DNA of 64,000 nt. It comes from Candidatus Poribacteria bacterium (GTDB lineage Bacteria; Poribacteria; WGA-4E; JAJDTR01). The notes beneath the pieces were generated by a model. That model made no database searches. It had not been told where the DNA came from and saw only the letters and a list, made by a program, of their open reading frames with translations. The first letter of the stretch is position 1; each line of letters starts with the position of its first letter. Position numbers and translations under genes: made by a program. Positions 17,346 through 26,415 of the stretch are shown here, in pieces. The stretch is taken from contig JAPPIK010000015.1 in NCBI GenBank assembly GCA_028820655.1, forward strand, positions 1 to 64,000, given 5' to 3'.

Positions 17346-18369
17346 CGGTACTCAGCAGCGTCCTCGTCTCGTCCGTCAGCCGGATGAGCGGCGGGGACAT
17401 GCCCGGCAGCAACACAGAAGGGTCGCTCTCCACATGCGCCAGTGGATGGAGCTTTGTGAGCGCCGGGTTCGCAGAGTAGTCACGGCGTACACCTTTGTCC
17501 TCCCGGGGCTCGTTAAACCAGCACGGTGAAAACTCCACAATGCGTTTCTGCCGCTCAGTGAGTTCGGCGTCGTTGGTGTCGTACCCGACGTCGTGGTGGT
17601 GCATGCCAAAAGGAACATACTTGCAGAAGAGCGTGCGACGCTCGCCGCTCCCCGCCCACGGAATAGTTCCATGTTTGAGCTTCTCAGTGAACAAAATGCA
17701 GTCCCCAGCCTTGGCCTCGACGCGGTGCACCGGCACATCTTCATCCCAATTTGGCAGTTGCGACGTCCACTCCGTGTCGCACCAGTTCCGCCTCCAGTCG
17801 CCGTCAATGTCCAGCAGTTTCCGCTCATTGGCCGGCTTGTGTGTCCCCGCAACACACCCAAAGCCCCCGTCATCTGGTCCGACGGTCCTCAGTTCATACA
17901 CACAGGTGATATGAAAGCTGCCCGTGCCTCCGTGGAGCGCCCCGCCTTTGTCCGGGCCGTCTGTCGGTTTCCGGCCAGGCTTGTAGTGTATATTGTCGTG
18001 ATCTAGCCGGAACAAGGGGCGAAGCTCTGCCGGCATGTGTGCAGGGGCATGGCCCCACGACGGGTCTCCGAGAATCTCTTCCAAGATGGGCAGCATGGTC
18101 TCGTTGTCGATCAGGTCCCTGTAGGCTTTGCTCCAGAACCTTCTTCCCACGTAGGTGTTGCCATGCCGATCCGTTGTCTGGTGAGTGTCGCGCCTCGGGA
18201 TGGAGAAGCGGAGCTTTTTATCGGTGTCGCCCTTAGACAGCATCTCCTCCAGCTCTTCGATGTGCTGATCGTATACTTCATTGAGCTTGTCGAGTTGCTG
18301 TTGATTGAGCACGTCGGGCACGACGACATAGCCTTGTCGTGCGAATGTGTCGCGCATTGCGTCGTCCAT
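17335..18369 (-). CDS. PhyH-family dioxygenase (long form)
   Basis: A 344-residue member of the phytanoyl-CoA dioxygenase superfamily, longer than the usual ~280. N-terminal motif RQGYVVVPDVLNQQQLDKL, core strand CVYELRTVGPDDGGFGCVAGTHK (about 156-178), distal H233 in EKLKHGTIPW, and ERRTLF with the likely 2-oxoglutarate arginine near 244. The metal-site candidates are H146-G-G148 in GALHGGTG or H124-D-N126 in RLDHDNIH; neither is a standard H-x-D. The start follows GAGGAG with an eight-base spacer. A ~100-base copy of its C-terminal region lies at 28446-28548 as a pseudogene. The substrate is unknown. Confidence 0.75.
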   Translation of the reverse strand: MDDAMRDTFARQGYVVVPDVLNQQQLDKLNEVYDQHIEELEEMLSKGDTDKKLRFSIPRRDTHQTTDRHGNTYVGRRFWSKAYRDLIDNETMLPILEEILGDPSWGHAPAHMPAELRPLFRLDHDNIHYKPGRKPTDGPDKGGALHGGTGSFHITCVYELRTVGPDDGGFGCVAGTHKPANERKLLDIDGDWRRNWCDTEWTSQLPNWDEDVPVHRVEAKAGDCILFTEKLKHGTIPWAGSGERRTLFCKYVPFGMHHHDVGYDTNDAELTERQKRIVEFSPCWFNEPREDKGVRRDYSANPALTKLHPLAHVESDPSVLLPGMSPPLIRLTDETRTLLSTGVG

Positions 18370-18532
18370 CTTCTAATCTCCTCTACGTGTAAGAACCAAG
18401 TACGTGTTCATAAGTTTGGGTTGATTGAAACTGTTTAGTCCTTTGATTTCTTGCAGAAAATGCAGAACAATCACTTTGTTCCTCAGTCGAACGTAAGTCC
18501 GCCCATGTACCCAATTATGAGGGACACACCCA

Positions 18533-18656
18533 GTGGGAGGGGCATCTTGCCCCGATGTGGGAGGGATGTCCTGACGTAATCGGTTTCCGTTGCGTAATTA
18601 TTAAATGCGTTGATTTATTGTGAACGCGGGAAATCGGGGCAAGATGCCCCTCCCAC
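18533..18656. mobile_element. small inverted-repeat element (MITE-like)
   Basis: Perfect 24-base arms at 18533-18556 (GTGGGAGGGGCATCTTGCCC plus CGAT) and 18633-18656 (the reverse complement), enclosing 76 bases without coding potential. The size and perfect arms suggest a recent non-autonomous element or a long hairpin. The rest of 18370-18748 shows nothing recognisable. Confidence 0.55.
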
Positions 18657-18748
18657 ATATAGGATGCCTCCTGCCGATAGTCGGGAGTAATACATGTCAA
18701 ATCAACTCTGCCACTATTCGTGGCTGAACTAAACAGTTACGGTTAATT

Positions 18749-18934
18749 TTAAGTGATTTGAAAATCGATGCGATAGTGCTGACCGTAATGTCTGAGGATG
18801 TGCTGTATCGAATCGAGTAAGGCTTTGAAATCCGTGTACGCCGCAATAGGCAACCACTGATACTTTATCCGCCGCCACAGAATCTCAATCTTGTTCAGAT
18901 GCGGACAATACGGTGGAAGATACTTGACAATCAA
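18749..18934 (-). pseudogene. 3' fragment of an IS630-family transposase
   Basis: About 60 codons reading YLPPYCPHLNKIEILWRRIK and then YQWLPIAAYTDF, the conserved end of the IS630/DDE_3 catalytic domain, which includes the final Glu region (LN.IE..W). The first ~250 residues of a transposase are absent; the upstream sequence abruptly becomes a peptidase fragment at about 18935. A dead remnant. Confidence 0.75.
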
Positions 18935-19281
18935 TCCGCGTTTGATACTGGAAAATCATCGATTGTCCCGTCTCTCTTAATTCGACAGATCTTCTCAACG
19001 TTTCTGATAATTTTCGGACCAATCAATTCTCCGCCACGACGCTCTTCAAAAAGGTAGAATCCGGAGAATTCCCAATCCTCATGGAATTCAATGAACAGTT
19101 CGAAACGCCTCCCGTGAAGGATCCCTTTGACAATAACCGCTTCGGGCGTATTGTCGCTTTCAAACGAACGGTTGATATCGACGTCTTCGCTGTTTTCTCT
19201 GGTGTTATGAACATAGCCATACGGGTTGATGCACGGCAAGATGAGGAAGTCAAAAACCTGCAAGAGATCGGTGTTAAGCAA
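18935..19281 (-). pseudogene. internal fragment of an M14 zinc carboxypeptidase-like gene
   Basis: About 110 codons containing LPCINPYGYVHNTRENSED followed by VDINRSF, the substrate-binding N-R motif of M14 metallocarboxypeptidases, and ELFIEFHEDWEFSGFYLFEE, which resembles the region carrying the third zinc ligand. The frame opens at a TTG just after a stop and lacks the first zinc motif; its 3' end is replaced by the IS630 fragment. Broken at both ends. Confidence 0.55.
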
Positions 19282-19936
19282 GAGTCGGGACTGTCATTTC
19301 ACTTTTCTGACGCGAACGAACGCGCAATGGGCGGTTATCCCACTGCAAAAGTTGAAGAACTAAATTGACACCTTGTTTTCGCCCAAATAGCACATGAATC
19401 TCGATGTTTATAAATCCCGTTGAATCCGGTTGGCATAAGGGTTTGAACTGTTTGGAATGGTACCCTTGTCTGTATATGGACCCTTGGAACCCTTATCACA
19501 TCTACAAACTGTGAATTATGACGCTCAGATTATGGGTGATTCGAGCAAAAATGGGGTAAAAGTGCCGTTTATGGGGCGAAAGGTGTCTCAGTCGTTAGCG
19601 GTACCATTTGAGCTCTGTCAAGTTCAATAGCCACAAGGGTTTGACCAACTTTTAAAAAGAAGCAAATTCGCAGCCATTCGGGCGAAATTGAGGTGCAAAA
19701 CTCGAGCAACTTCAACACGAGGGCTATTGTGTCCCGGAAAACGTGGCATCTGATGCTCTTCTCGAGCGCGAGCCTGTTGGGAGAAGCAAGCAGGTAAGAA
19801 GAATCTATTCTCGATCTATCGGGTTGAGATTTTTCCCACTCTTCCACTTTCTCTTTGCTGCTACTGAGTGTATCGCCGGACCCAACTGAGATTTGTCAGT
19901 CAATCGGGATCTGCCCCTTCGGTTGATCTACTCTAT
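19282..19936. other. gene-free stretch
   Basis: A 92-codon minus-strand frame at 19569-19847 has no recognisable motif and no clear ribosome site. The text 'cattcgggcgaaattgaggt' near 19677 resembles 22959, hinting at a shared decayed element. No gene called. Confidence 0.4.
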
Positions 19937-21856
19937 CTACGGATAAAACTGATACATCGTTCTGTCCAATATCACATTCAAGAGACTCCAAATGCTGCCC
20001 ATCAAGAAGTCACCAAGGACAAGCCCCAAGAAAAAGGGAATTGCGCGTCGGTAGCTCCGGATCCCGCCGTGTTTGAGGATGGCCCATTTCAGAAAAAGGC
20101 AAATCAGCATGGGTATCCAGAAGTCCGATATCTGCTGATTTGAAGCCATCACGTAGCCCAGTGGGTGCAGTGGGAGCCAGAAAAATCTGACGCGCAAATA
20201 TGTCAACACCCCCATAACACCGAAGCCGACTCCCATAAACAGAACGCCAATCCAATCGGTAGTGGTCGGGTAGTGAAGCAAATTGGTCAACCGCTCGAAG
20301 AATTCTCGGCCATACCGCAAGGCCCATCCGCCGAAGTAGGCGGACTCGGCTCCTTTCTCATAATATAGGTGGAGTTGAACCCAAAAGTAACTGATGATGC
20401 CGATTCCGGCCGCAATGAGAATGCCCGCAAGCATTCGCCGCGGGCTAATATTGGCTTGTTCAGCAATCTTAAACGCTTCCAATTGATGAGGCATCTGCTG
20501 AGGTCGGTAACCCCTGTTGAAAAAGCAAATTGATAACGTCGTTAAGTTTTGTGGCCCCAGGCCTCTGGTGCCGAGGATCGTATTCAACACATAACGAGGC
20601 GCTTGCCAGGGGTAGCGATGAACGAAGATACCGGCTTCGGTGCGAATACGGGTCGTAATAATCGGCGTGATGAGAAAAAGCAAACTGAATATCGAAGCTA
20701 TCCAGAGCGACATGCCAGCTCTGTGGAGAGCCAGGGTAAAAAGGGAGAGCCCACCAACCAGCCCCCAAACTGCCGTGCGATAGCGCATCGGCTCATCCGC
20801 ATCATCGCTTGTTGTCTCTCGTCTGAAAGCATTTTTCAATATGCTTCTGAAATGGTGCCTTCCCACCCAAAGGAAGAAGATGCAGAGGCCTAAAAATGCG
20901 CCGAACGCCTGCTCGTCCTGATAAGGGTAATTCGGAAGTTTGCCAAAACCATAGACGTTCGCAAGCGCAAGCTGGTTGCGGTAAAGAAAATAGAAGAGGG
21001 CGGTTGAAAAGAGTAGGTCAAGCGGCATTAAAAACATAATCCCGATGGCGAATGGATAGAAAGCAAGCCATACACCGTTATACAGGTTGAACGGCGGATC
21101 AAGGAACGAATAATAATCGCGTGTGACCGGGATATGTGGGATGACGGGATAAAGTGTACTGAGTCCGTTGAACAGACTGATGCCCCCGGCGATGGCAAAG
21201 CCAAGCCACATTCCTTTATTACGAAAGAAACCTGAGGTGGGATGAGTCATCTGTAGGGGAAGTTGGATAATCGGGAAGGTTAATCGCTCGCGGTCTGCCC
21301 ATTGTCGCCGCAGAATGGTATTCAGACAAAGAAAAATAAAAGCCAGAAGAAGAAACAGCGCCAACCAGGCGAGTATAACCGGCACCCACACTTTGAGATG
21401 ATGCTCCAGGTAGAAACTCGACTCGCCTAGATAGTATCCTTTCAGTGCCTTCTGATCATCGACAGTCAGCCAACCGGGGATATAAGACCAGAATAGCGTT
21501 TTCCATTCATTCTCTTCGGTAGCGAACCAAAAGCCGTGTCCTGAGACAGACAGAACTGCTTGTAGGACGTCGCCGCCCGCAAGCGTTGTGGCCAAAGAAA
21601 GCATCACGTAAAGCAGCAACAATTCATCCCGTCGAAGTGCCATACTTGGCGCAAAGAGATGGATGAGTCTGCTTATGACAAGAATCCCCATCAGGATGAA
21701 AATGACGTTTGACAGCGGCACAACCCAAGTCGGAAAGGTGTAGCGCACCAATTCCATCTCGATGAGCATGAAACAGTTAATTGGTGCAACGAGCAGGACG
21801 ATAAGCAAAACGCGCCAGGTCAGTCCGCGTTGCTTATCCGTTAATTGAGATTCCAT
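19937..21856 (-). CDS. polytopic membrane protein, OPT-transporter-like (DUF6785/DUF6784 type)
   Basis: A 639-residue integral membrane protein with many hydrophobic helices across its length (for example WRVLLIVLLVAPINCFMLI at the N-terminus and VWVPVILAWLALFLLLAFIF near 175). Sequence features such as RRDELLLLYVMLS, LTFPIIQLPLQMT and a charged RYR.A.WG.VGG segment fit the OPT-like families seen in Planctomycetes and Poribacteria, where function is not established. Transport of peptides or metal chelates is a family-level guess. The start has AAGGA three bases upstream. No operon partner. Confidence 0.65.
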   Translation of the reverse strand: MESQLTDKQRGLTWRVLLIVLLVAPINCFMLIEMELVRYTFPTWVVPLSNVIFILMGILVISRLIHLFAPSMALRRDELLLLYVMLSLATTLAGGDVLQAVLSVSGHGFWFATEENEWKTLFWSYIPGWLTVDDQKALKGYYLGESSFYLEHHLKVWVPVILAWLALFLLLAFIFLCLNTILRRQWADRERLTFPIIQLPLQMTHPTSGFFRNKGMWLGFAIAGGISLFNGLSTLYPVIPHIPVTRDYYSFLDPPFNLYNGVWLAFYPFAIGIMFLMPLDLLFSTALFYFLYRNQLALANVYGFGKLPNYPYQDEQAFGAFLGLCIFFLWVGRHHFRSILKNAFRRETTSDDADEPMRYRTAVWGLVGGLSLFTLALHRAGMSLWIASIFSLLFLITPIITTRIRTEAGIFVHRYPWQAPRYVLNTILGTRGLGPQNLTTLSICFFNRGYRPQQMPHQLEAFKIAEQANISPRRMLAGILIAAGIGIISYFWVQLHLYYEKGAESAYFGGWALRYGREFFERLTNLLHYPTTTDWIGVLFMGVGFGVMGVLTYLRVRFFWLPLHPLGYVMASNQQISDFWIPMLICLFLKWAILKHGGIRSYRRAIPFFLGLVLGDFLMGSIWSLLNVILDRTMYQFYP

Positions 21857-22027
21857 TTATCCTTTTTTTTATGCTACGATGAATGCTTGATATCGCGATA
21901 GTGCGACTTCTCCTCCAGCTTCAGCGGTTTTTTTGCTAGAAAAAAAGGGGGCATGGTTAGGTGTTCTTGCGCCCTATCGAATGCGAATCCACGAAGGTAG
22001 TGTTTGTCGTGGGCTAGATTTCTAAAA

Positions 22028-22170
22028 TGAAATCCACTGGCAGGTCGTCGGGTGGCGTGTTTATATATCGGTCGGCAGCTTCTTGAACTCGCTGCAGCTC
22101 CTCAGAACTGAGGGCGTTTTTCAAAAACCACGCGCTGTGGCTGGGATACCAGTTGCTGGTGAAGATGTTT
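22028..22170 (-). pseudogene. N-terminal fragment of a PhyH-type gene
   Basis: On the minus strand one frame reads AWFLKNALSSEELQRVQEAA then DRYINTPPDDLPVDFI before a TAG. This resembles the N-terminal helix of PhyH enzymes (G....KNALS.EEL..V). There is no core domain, and a transposase remnant lies beside it. Weakly supported. Confidence 0.35.
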
Positions 22171-22260
22171 TCTGGCAATCGGGCAAAGGTCTTGGCTCAA
22201 TCCGTTGAGCAGTGGGACGATGTTACGCCTGATGGACTAGCGCCAAGACAAGCCGGTTGA

Positions 22261-22870
22261 GTGCAAATGCCCCATTGCTATGGACGAACAACCCGCCGGT
22301 TGGCGATACGCAAACCCAACAAGAAAGGTGGCTGCCGTTATGTGGTTCTGGTCATCACCGATATGCAAGCCGACCTTTTGACACTGCTAGGGCGTTACGA
22401 TGCGCGTAGTAGGGTTCCAGAAAGTATGTTCTGCCAGGATAACCAAGGCTTAGCCAAACGAAAACTGCGAAAACAGAAGTTCGAGGCACAGCAAATGCTT
22501 TGTCTGCTTTCCCAACTAGCGCACAATTTGATTCGATGGGTGCAGCGGTGGATACTCGATGTATTGGAGACCAATCGGCAGATAGAAGCGCATGCCCGGC
22601 AAATGCTCAGTCAGCCATTGCCCGACCAAAGTCCAGCTTTGCCAGACATCATCGCACAGACAAAAAATCCATCAAGCAACGCGGTATTAAGCGATGGGTC
22701 AGACAGATGTTTGCCCTAAGCGGACGGGTCGTCATTAAACGGGGTTCGGTCACCCGTCTGATACTCAACGCTGCTTACCCATTGATTGACCGCTTTGTCA
22801 TAGCATTTGAGACTTTGTCAGGTCCTTATGGTGTCCATGTTTGCATCGGCAAAACCTGGCAGCTTATCAA
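22261..22870 (+). pseudogene. frameshifted DDE transposase (IS1380/IS4-like) remnant
   Basis: The first frame reads RYDARSRVPESMFCQDNQGL then KFEAQQMLCLLSQLAHNLIR and WVQRWI, the C-terminal DDE region of IS1380-type transposases (Y..R...E..F..DKQGL). It stops at about 22719. A second frame continues with IKRWVRQMFALSGRVVIKRG then LILNAAYP, the expected C-terminus. The DDE core upstream of 22261 is missing and at least one frameshift exists. Confidence 0.65.
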
Positions 22871-23118
22871 CCGAGTTGGAACCATTGGAGGGCAATCAAA
22901 CACAATCATAGCAAAGGCTTAGACGTGTTCAAGCACATGCAAGAATTCGCCGTATTCGGGCGAAAGTGAGGCCCTAAACTTTAGGCATTTTTGTAATGGT
23001 CAACCATATGTTGCGCACCTGCCGATAAATCGTCGGGCTACAATACGGCGCCCGATGAATCGGACTTCAAGCCCCAAGGGTGCTGTTCCGCAGCTCGATG
23101 GCTTCATCACCGATCTGT

Positions 23119-23353
23119 TTATTCGACTGTGCTATGACTCGAAACAAACTGCAGCGCAGCTTGTGCGAGGAAGCCTGAGCTGGTTTCACCATAGATGTTC
23201 CGCAATGTGCCTTTCGGCAGGTCTTTCTTCGGGTGATGAACAGTCACTCTGCTCGGTTTGTCGGGATGTTTGTATCGATGATGACTTCCACGAATGTGAA
23301 CCCATATCCAACCTTACTCTCTTTACCCTTGCGATCACTTGGCGACTTGACAT
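23119..23353 (-). pseudogene. hicA: frameshifted hicA toxin gene
   Basis: HicA toxins are small double-stranded-RNA-binding-fold mRNA interferases. The minus strand opens MSSRQVIARVKR, shifts frame near 23310, then reads GWIWVHIRGSHHRYKHPDK followed by RVTVHHPKKDLPKGTLRNI. This covers the whole family signature including the catalytic GSH histidine. The frame then runs on ~25 codons past the usual end. A strong promoter (TTGACA, 18 bases, TATTAT) sits immediately upstream. No HicB antitoxin gene is seen. The single indel suggests recent inactivation. Confidence 0.65.
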
Positions 23354-23359
23354 ATTCCG

Positions 23360-23389
23360 ATAATACACACTGTACACATAGCATGTCAA
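23360..23389 (-). promoter_or_regulatory. sigma70-type promoter of the hicA remnant
   Basis: Minus strand: TTGACA (-35), 18-base spacer containing TGTACAGTGTG, TATTAT (-10). The ATG of the hicA remnant lies only about seven bases beyond, so the transcript would be leaderless or nearly so. Confidence 0.5.
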
Positions 23390-23482
23390 GTGAGATTTCT
23401 TTGGCGTTCAAGGTGTTTGACAATCCGCTCAATCCGAGCTTATCGTTTCGCCAACCCAATTCGGAGAAGACTCGGAACAACT

Positions 23483-23765
23483 GTTGAATTGGCCTCCCAT
23501 CTCGCACGAGCGTCACAGGACCATTGGTTTGATACTATGTTTGCGGGTCGATGCCGATGTACCGGAAGAAGGAGGCCGCCAGGTCATCCGGCGTGACGCC
23601 TTCGTCGACAGGTGCCGAGGCGATGTCATCGGTTTCTCCGTTTGCTTGGCCGACTTGAACATCTCCGCCTGCCATCAGTGGAAGGTACTTGACTAAATGA
23701 CTTGGCTCTGCTATACTCATAAAAGTATTTCGATCTTTGACGAGGTACGAGGTTGCCATGTGCAA
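23483..23765 (-). pseudogene. C-terminal fragment of a DUF1501 gene, copy 1
   Basis: Reads LMAGGDVQVGQANGETDDIA then TPDDLAASFFRYIGIDPQT, the end of DUF1501 (sulfatase-like fold) proteins, in which GG.V.GG..YGE.D and P.DLAAT....GIDP are typical. A TAG interrupts the frame after DPQT, where the second copy (24895-25254) has AAG. No N-terminal domain is present. The fragment forms the left part of a ~1.46 kb tandem duplication with the LamG gene. Confidence 0.6.
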
Positions 23766-24122
23766 TGCCTGTATGGCGTAAATCCTTGTGCGTAATCAGA
23801 AAACTAAAATTTCTGTCTAAAGGATGGGGGTAGGTACACTCTGATTGGCTGTTCCGTTAGAGTATATCTCCGCAAGGAGAAATTACGTTATAATCTCGAT
23901 GACTGTCCCGAAAACTTTCGAGATCTGACTTGTTATCCATATGGAGCAAGGACATCGGGAGCTATGCGTAAGGAATCGCATGGATTGTGCATTTATATTT
24001 CCATATAAATTGCATCTTTTCCATGTAGAAAGGAATGGTCAATATTTACCGTTGTTACCTAGTTCATAATGCTCTACACAATTAAAAACCATCACGTAGT
24101 CATATTAAAGGAGGGTTTCGTG
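23766..24122 (+). promoter_or_regulatory. structured 5' region of LamG gene 1 (copy 1)
   Basis: No gene. The region is repeated almost unchanged before the second LamG gene (25255-25608). It contains TCTCC-gcaa-GGAGA, an ATCTCgatg..CGAGAT pair and a clear ATTTATAT-ttcc-ATATAAAT hairpin near 23993-24012, ending in AAAGGAGG eight bases before the start. It probably holds promoter and leader; conservation may merely reflect recent duplication. Confidence 0.4.
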
Positions 24123-24908
24123 ATGAAGAGATTAGCTTTTCTTCTTGCAGCCGCATTGCTTTTAGCGGTTGTTCCCGTTGTTGGGTTCTCACTAGAGACA
24201 GATAACCATACGGTATTGCTCTTTTTGTTAGACGAACGCCATGTCGATGCTGATGGGGTTTGCTGCAATACTGTCAAAGACCTTTCAGGGTTAGGCAACG
24301 ATGGAACGATTGAGGGCGAGATCAAAGTGGTTCCGGGGAAGATGAATAACGGTTACGAATTCGATGGGAATTCATATATCCAGGTTCCAAAATCCAGGGC
24401 GCTGGATATCACGCAACACATCACCGTTGAGGCATGGGCGAAACCGGAGCAGTTGGCCGGTGAGAATTTTATCCTCGATAAGAGGGCGGGTAATCCGCGG
24501 TTGGGATATGAGCTTTTCCAGGTTGACAACGTTTTTGGATTCATGATGGCGACCCCCGGAAAGAAAGCTGTTCTTAACCAAGACGAGCCCGCGCCTATTG
24601 GTACGTGGCAATACCATGCCGCTACCTATGACGGTAAGACGATGAAATATTATCGGGATGGTGAGTTCCTTAAGGAAACGGATCAGATTGGGGACCTTGG
24701 CGTTGAAAGTGACCTTTTCATCGGTATTGAAGGTTTCCCGGCTGGGACTAGACACCCCTATAAGGGTGTTTTGGACAATATCCGTATTTCGAAGATCGCA
24801 CGGACAGCAGACGAGATAAAGGAGACGTACAATAAAGTATCACGAATCGCCGCCGTGAATCCCGATTGGAAGCTCGCCCAAACTTGGGGCTTAATCAAAA
24901 CCCAATAA
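24123..24908 (+). CDS. secreted LamG-domain protein 1
   Basis: A 261-residue predicted secreted protein. Signal peptide MKRLAFLLAAALLLAVVPVVGF, then a LamG / concanavalin A-like jelly roll: VKDLSGLGNDGTIEGEIK, NGYEFDGNSYIQVPKS, ITVEAWAKP, GTWQYHAATYDGKTMKYYRD and GVLDNIRISKIARTADEI are all family landmarks. The end LAQTWGLIKTQ is typical of this lineage. LamG domains bind glycans or proteins; no catalytic site is expected. The start at the internal ATG is fixed by AAAGGAGG at eight bases. It has a tandem duplicate at 25609-26346. Confidence 0.85.
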   Translation: MKRLAFLLAAALLLAVVPVVGFSLETDNHTVLLFLLDERHVDADGVCCNTVKDLSGLGNDGTIEGEIKVVPGKMNNGYEFDGNSYIQVPKSRALDITQHITVEAWAKPEQLAGENFILDKRAGNPRLGYELFQVDNVFGFMMATPGKKAVLNQDEPAPIGTWQYHAATYDGKTMKYYRDGEFLKETDQIGDLGVESDLFIGIEGFPAGTRHPYKGVLDNIRISKIARTADEIKETYNKVSRIAAVNPDWKLAQTWGLIKTQ

Positions 24909-25254
24909 AGAATCCGGGGTAGTCCTTAAGATGTAAGGATGGGTAGTGCGCGGAGAAGACTCGGAACAACTGTTGAATTGGCCTCCCATCTCGCACGAGC
25001 GTCTCAGGACCATTGGTTTGATACTTTGTTTGCGGGTCGATGCCGGTGTTCCGGAAGAAGGACGCCGCCAGGTCATCCGGCGTGAAGCCTTCGCCGACAG
25101 GTGCCGAGGCGATGTCATCGGTTTCTCCGATTGCTTGGCAGGCTTGAACATCTCCGCCTGCCATCAGTGGAAAATACTTGACTAAATGACTTGGCTCTGC
25201 TATACTCATAAAAGTTTTTCGATCTCTGACAAGGTACGAGGTTGCCATGTGCAA
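24895..25254 (-). pseudogene. C-terminal fragment of a DUF1501 gene, copy 2
   Basis: Duplicate of 23483-23765 without the internal stop: GGDVQACQAIGETDDIASAP, TPDDLAASFFRNTGIDPQTK, then TLVRDGRPIQQLFRVFS, the usual end of DUF1501 proteins. Beyond that the frame runs into the tail of LamG gene 1, marking the duplication joint near 24945-24955. The N-terminal four-fifths of the gene are missing. Confidence 0.6.
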
Positions 25255-25608
25255 TACCTGTATGGCGTAAAACCTTGTGCGTAATCGGAAAACTAAAATT
25301 TCTGTCTATATGGCGGAAATTATCTCTGATTGGCTGTTCCGTTAGAGTATATCTCCGCAAGGAGAAATTACGTTATGATCTCGATGGCTGTCCCGAAAAC
25401 TTTCGAGATGAGACTTGATATCCATATGGAGCAAGAACATCGGGAACTATGCGTAAGGAATCGCATGGATTGTGCATTTATATTTCCATATAAATTGCAT
25501 CTATTTCCATGTAGAAAGGAACGGTCAATAATTACCGTTGTTACCTAGTTCATGATGCACTACACAATTAAAAACCATCGCGTAGTTATATTAAAGGAGG
25601 GTTTCGTG
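25255..25608 (+). promoter_or_regulatory. structured 5' region of LamG gene 2 (copy 2)
   Basis: Near-identical repeat of 23766-24122 including the three small hairpins and the AAAGGAGG ribosome site. A ~20-base stretch present in copy 1 near 23820 (ggatgggggtaggtac) is replaced by shorter text here. No gene. Confidence 0.4.
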
Positions 25609-26346
25609 ATGAAGAGATTAGCTTTTCTTCTTGCAGTCGCATTGCTTTTAGGGGTTACTCCCGTTGTTGGATTCTCAGAGACAGTATTGTACTTTCCGTG
25701 TGATGACATCCAAGGCGATACTGTCCAAGACCATTCAGGGGCAGGCAACGATGGAACGATTAACGGCCAGATCAATCTGGTCGCAGGGAAGTTCGGTAAC
25801 GGTTACGAATTCGATGGGGCATCGATGATCCAGGTTCCAAAATCCGGGACGCTGGATATCACGCAAAACATCACCATTGAGGCATGGACGCTGAAACACG
25901 AGGCGGGGGCCGAGGAGCAATTTGTCTTCGATAAGAGGGCGGGTGGTCCGCGGTTGGGATATGAGTTTGTCCAGATTAACGACGCTTTTGGACCCCATTT
26001 TGTCACCCCGCCCGAAGTGAAAGCTATTATTTTGCAAGACGAGCCCGCGCCTCTTGGTACGTGGCAATACCATGCCGCTACCTATGACGGTAATAAGCTA
26101 GTATATTATCTGGATGGTCAGTTCCTTAAGGAAACGGATCAGAGTGGGGACCTTGGCGTTGAAAGTGACCTTTTCATCGGTGCGGAGAATGGGACCAAAG
26201 GGTTCTATGTGGGTGTTTTGGACAATCTCCGTATTTCGAATGTCGTACTGACAGAAGACGAGATAGCGCAGGCGTTCAATCAAGCTACCGCCGTGAATCC
26301 CCAATATAAGCTCGCCCAAACTTGGGGCTCAATCAAAACCCAATAA
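25609..26346 (+). CDS. secreted LamG-domain protein 2
   Basis: A 245-residue paralog of the preceding LamG protein: signal peptide MKRLAFLLAVALLLGVTPVV, jelly-roll landmarks VQDHSGAGNDGTINGQIN, NITIEAWTLK, GTWQYHAATYDGNKLVYYLD and GVLDNLRISNVVLTEDEI, and the end KLAQTWGSIKTQ. The two genes differ mainly in short insertions in surface loops (after the signal peptide, and in TLKHEAGAEEQF), suggesting diversification of the binding face after duplication. The start is supported by the same AAAGGAGG site. Confidence 0.85.
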   Translation: MKRLAFLLAVALLLGVTPVVGFSETVLYFPCDDIQGDTVQDHSGAGNDGTINGQINLVAGKFGNGYEFDGASMIQVPKSGTLDITQNITIEAWTLKHEAGAEEQFVFDKRAGGPRLGYEFVQINDAFGPHFVTPPEVKAIILQDEPAPLGTWQYHAATYDGNKLVYYLDGQFLKETDQSGDLGVESDLFIGAENGTKGFYVGVLDNLRISNVVLTEDEIAQAFNQATAVNPQYKLAQTWGSIKTQ

Positions 26347-26353
26347 AGAATCC

Positions 26354-26396
26354 GGTAGTGCACTACATTTCCCATCATTACATGTAGTGCACTACC
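26354..26396. terminator. perfect 15-bp hairpin after LamG gene 2
   Basis: Arms GGTAGTGCACTACAT (26354-26368) and ATGTAGTGCACTACC (26382-26396) with a 13-base loop. It lies between the LamG stop and the next start. There is no T-run, so it is either a weak or factor-assisted terminator, an RNA-stabilising hairpin, or a small palindromic repeat. Confidence 0.4.
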
Positions 26397-26415
26397 CCAT
26401 CAGAAAGGGGGCGAA

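Noticed and set aside
17309-17400. complete tRNA gene
   Set aside because: Only the variable loop, T-arm and acceptor 3' strand fit; no D-arm, anticodon arm or acceptor 5' strand can be found.
19569-19847. 92-codon minus-strand gene
   Set aside because: No recognised motif, no ribosome site, and surroundings are decayed DNA; left uncalled.
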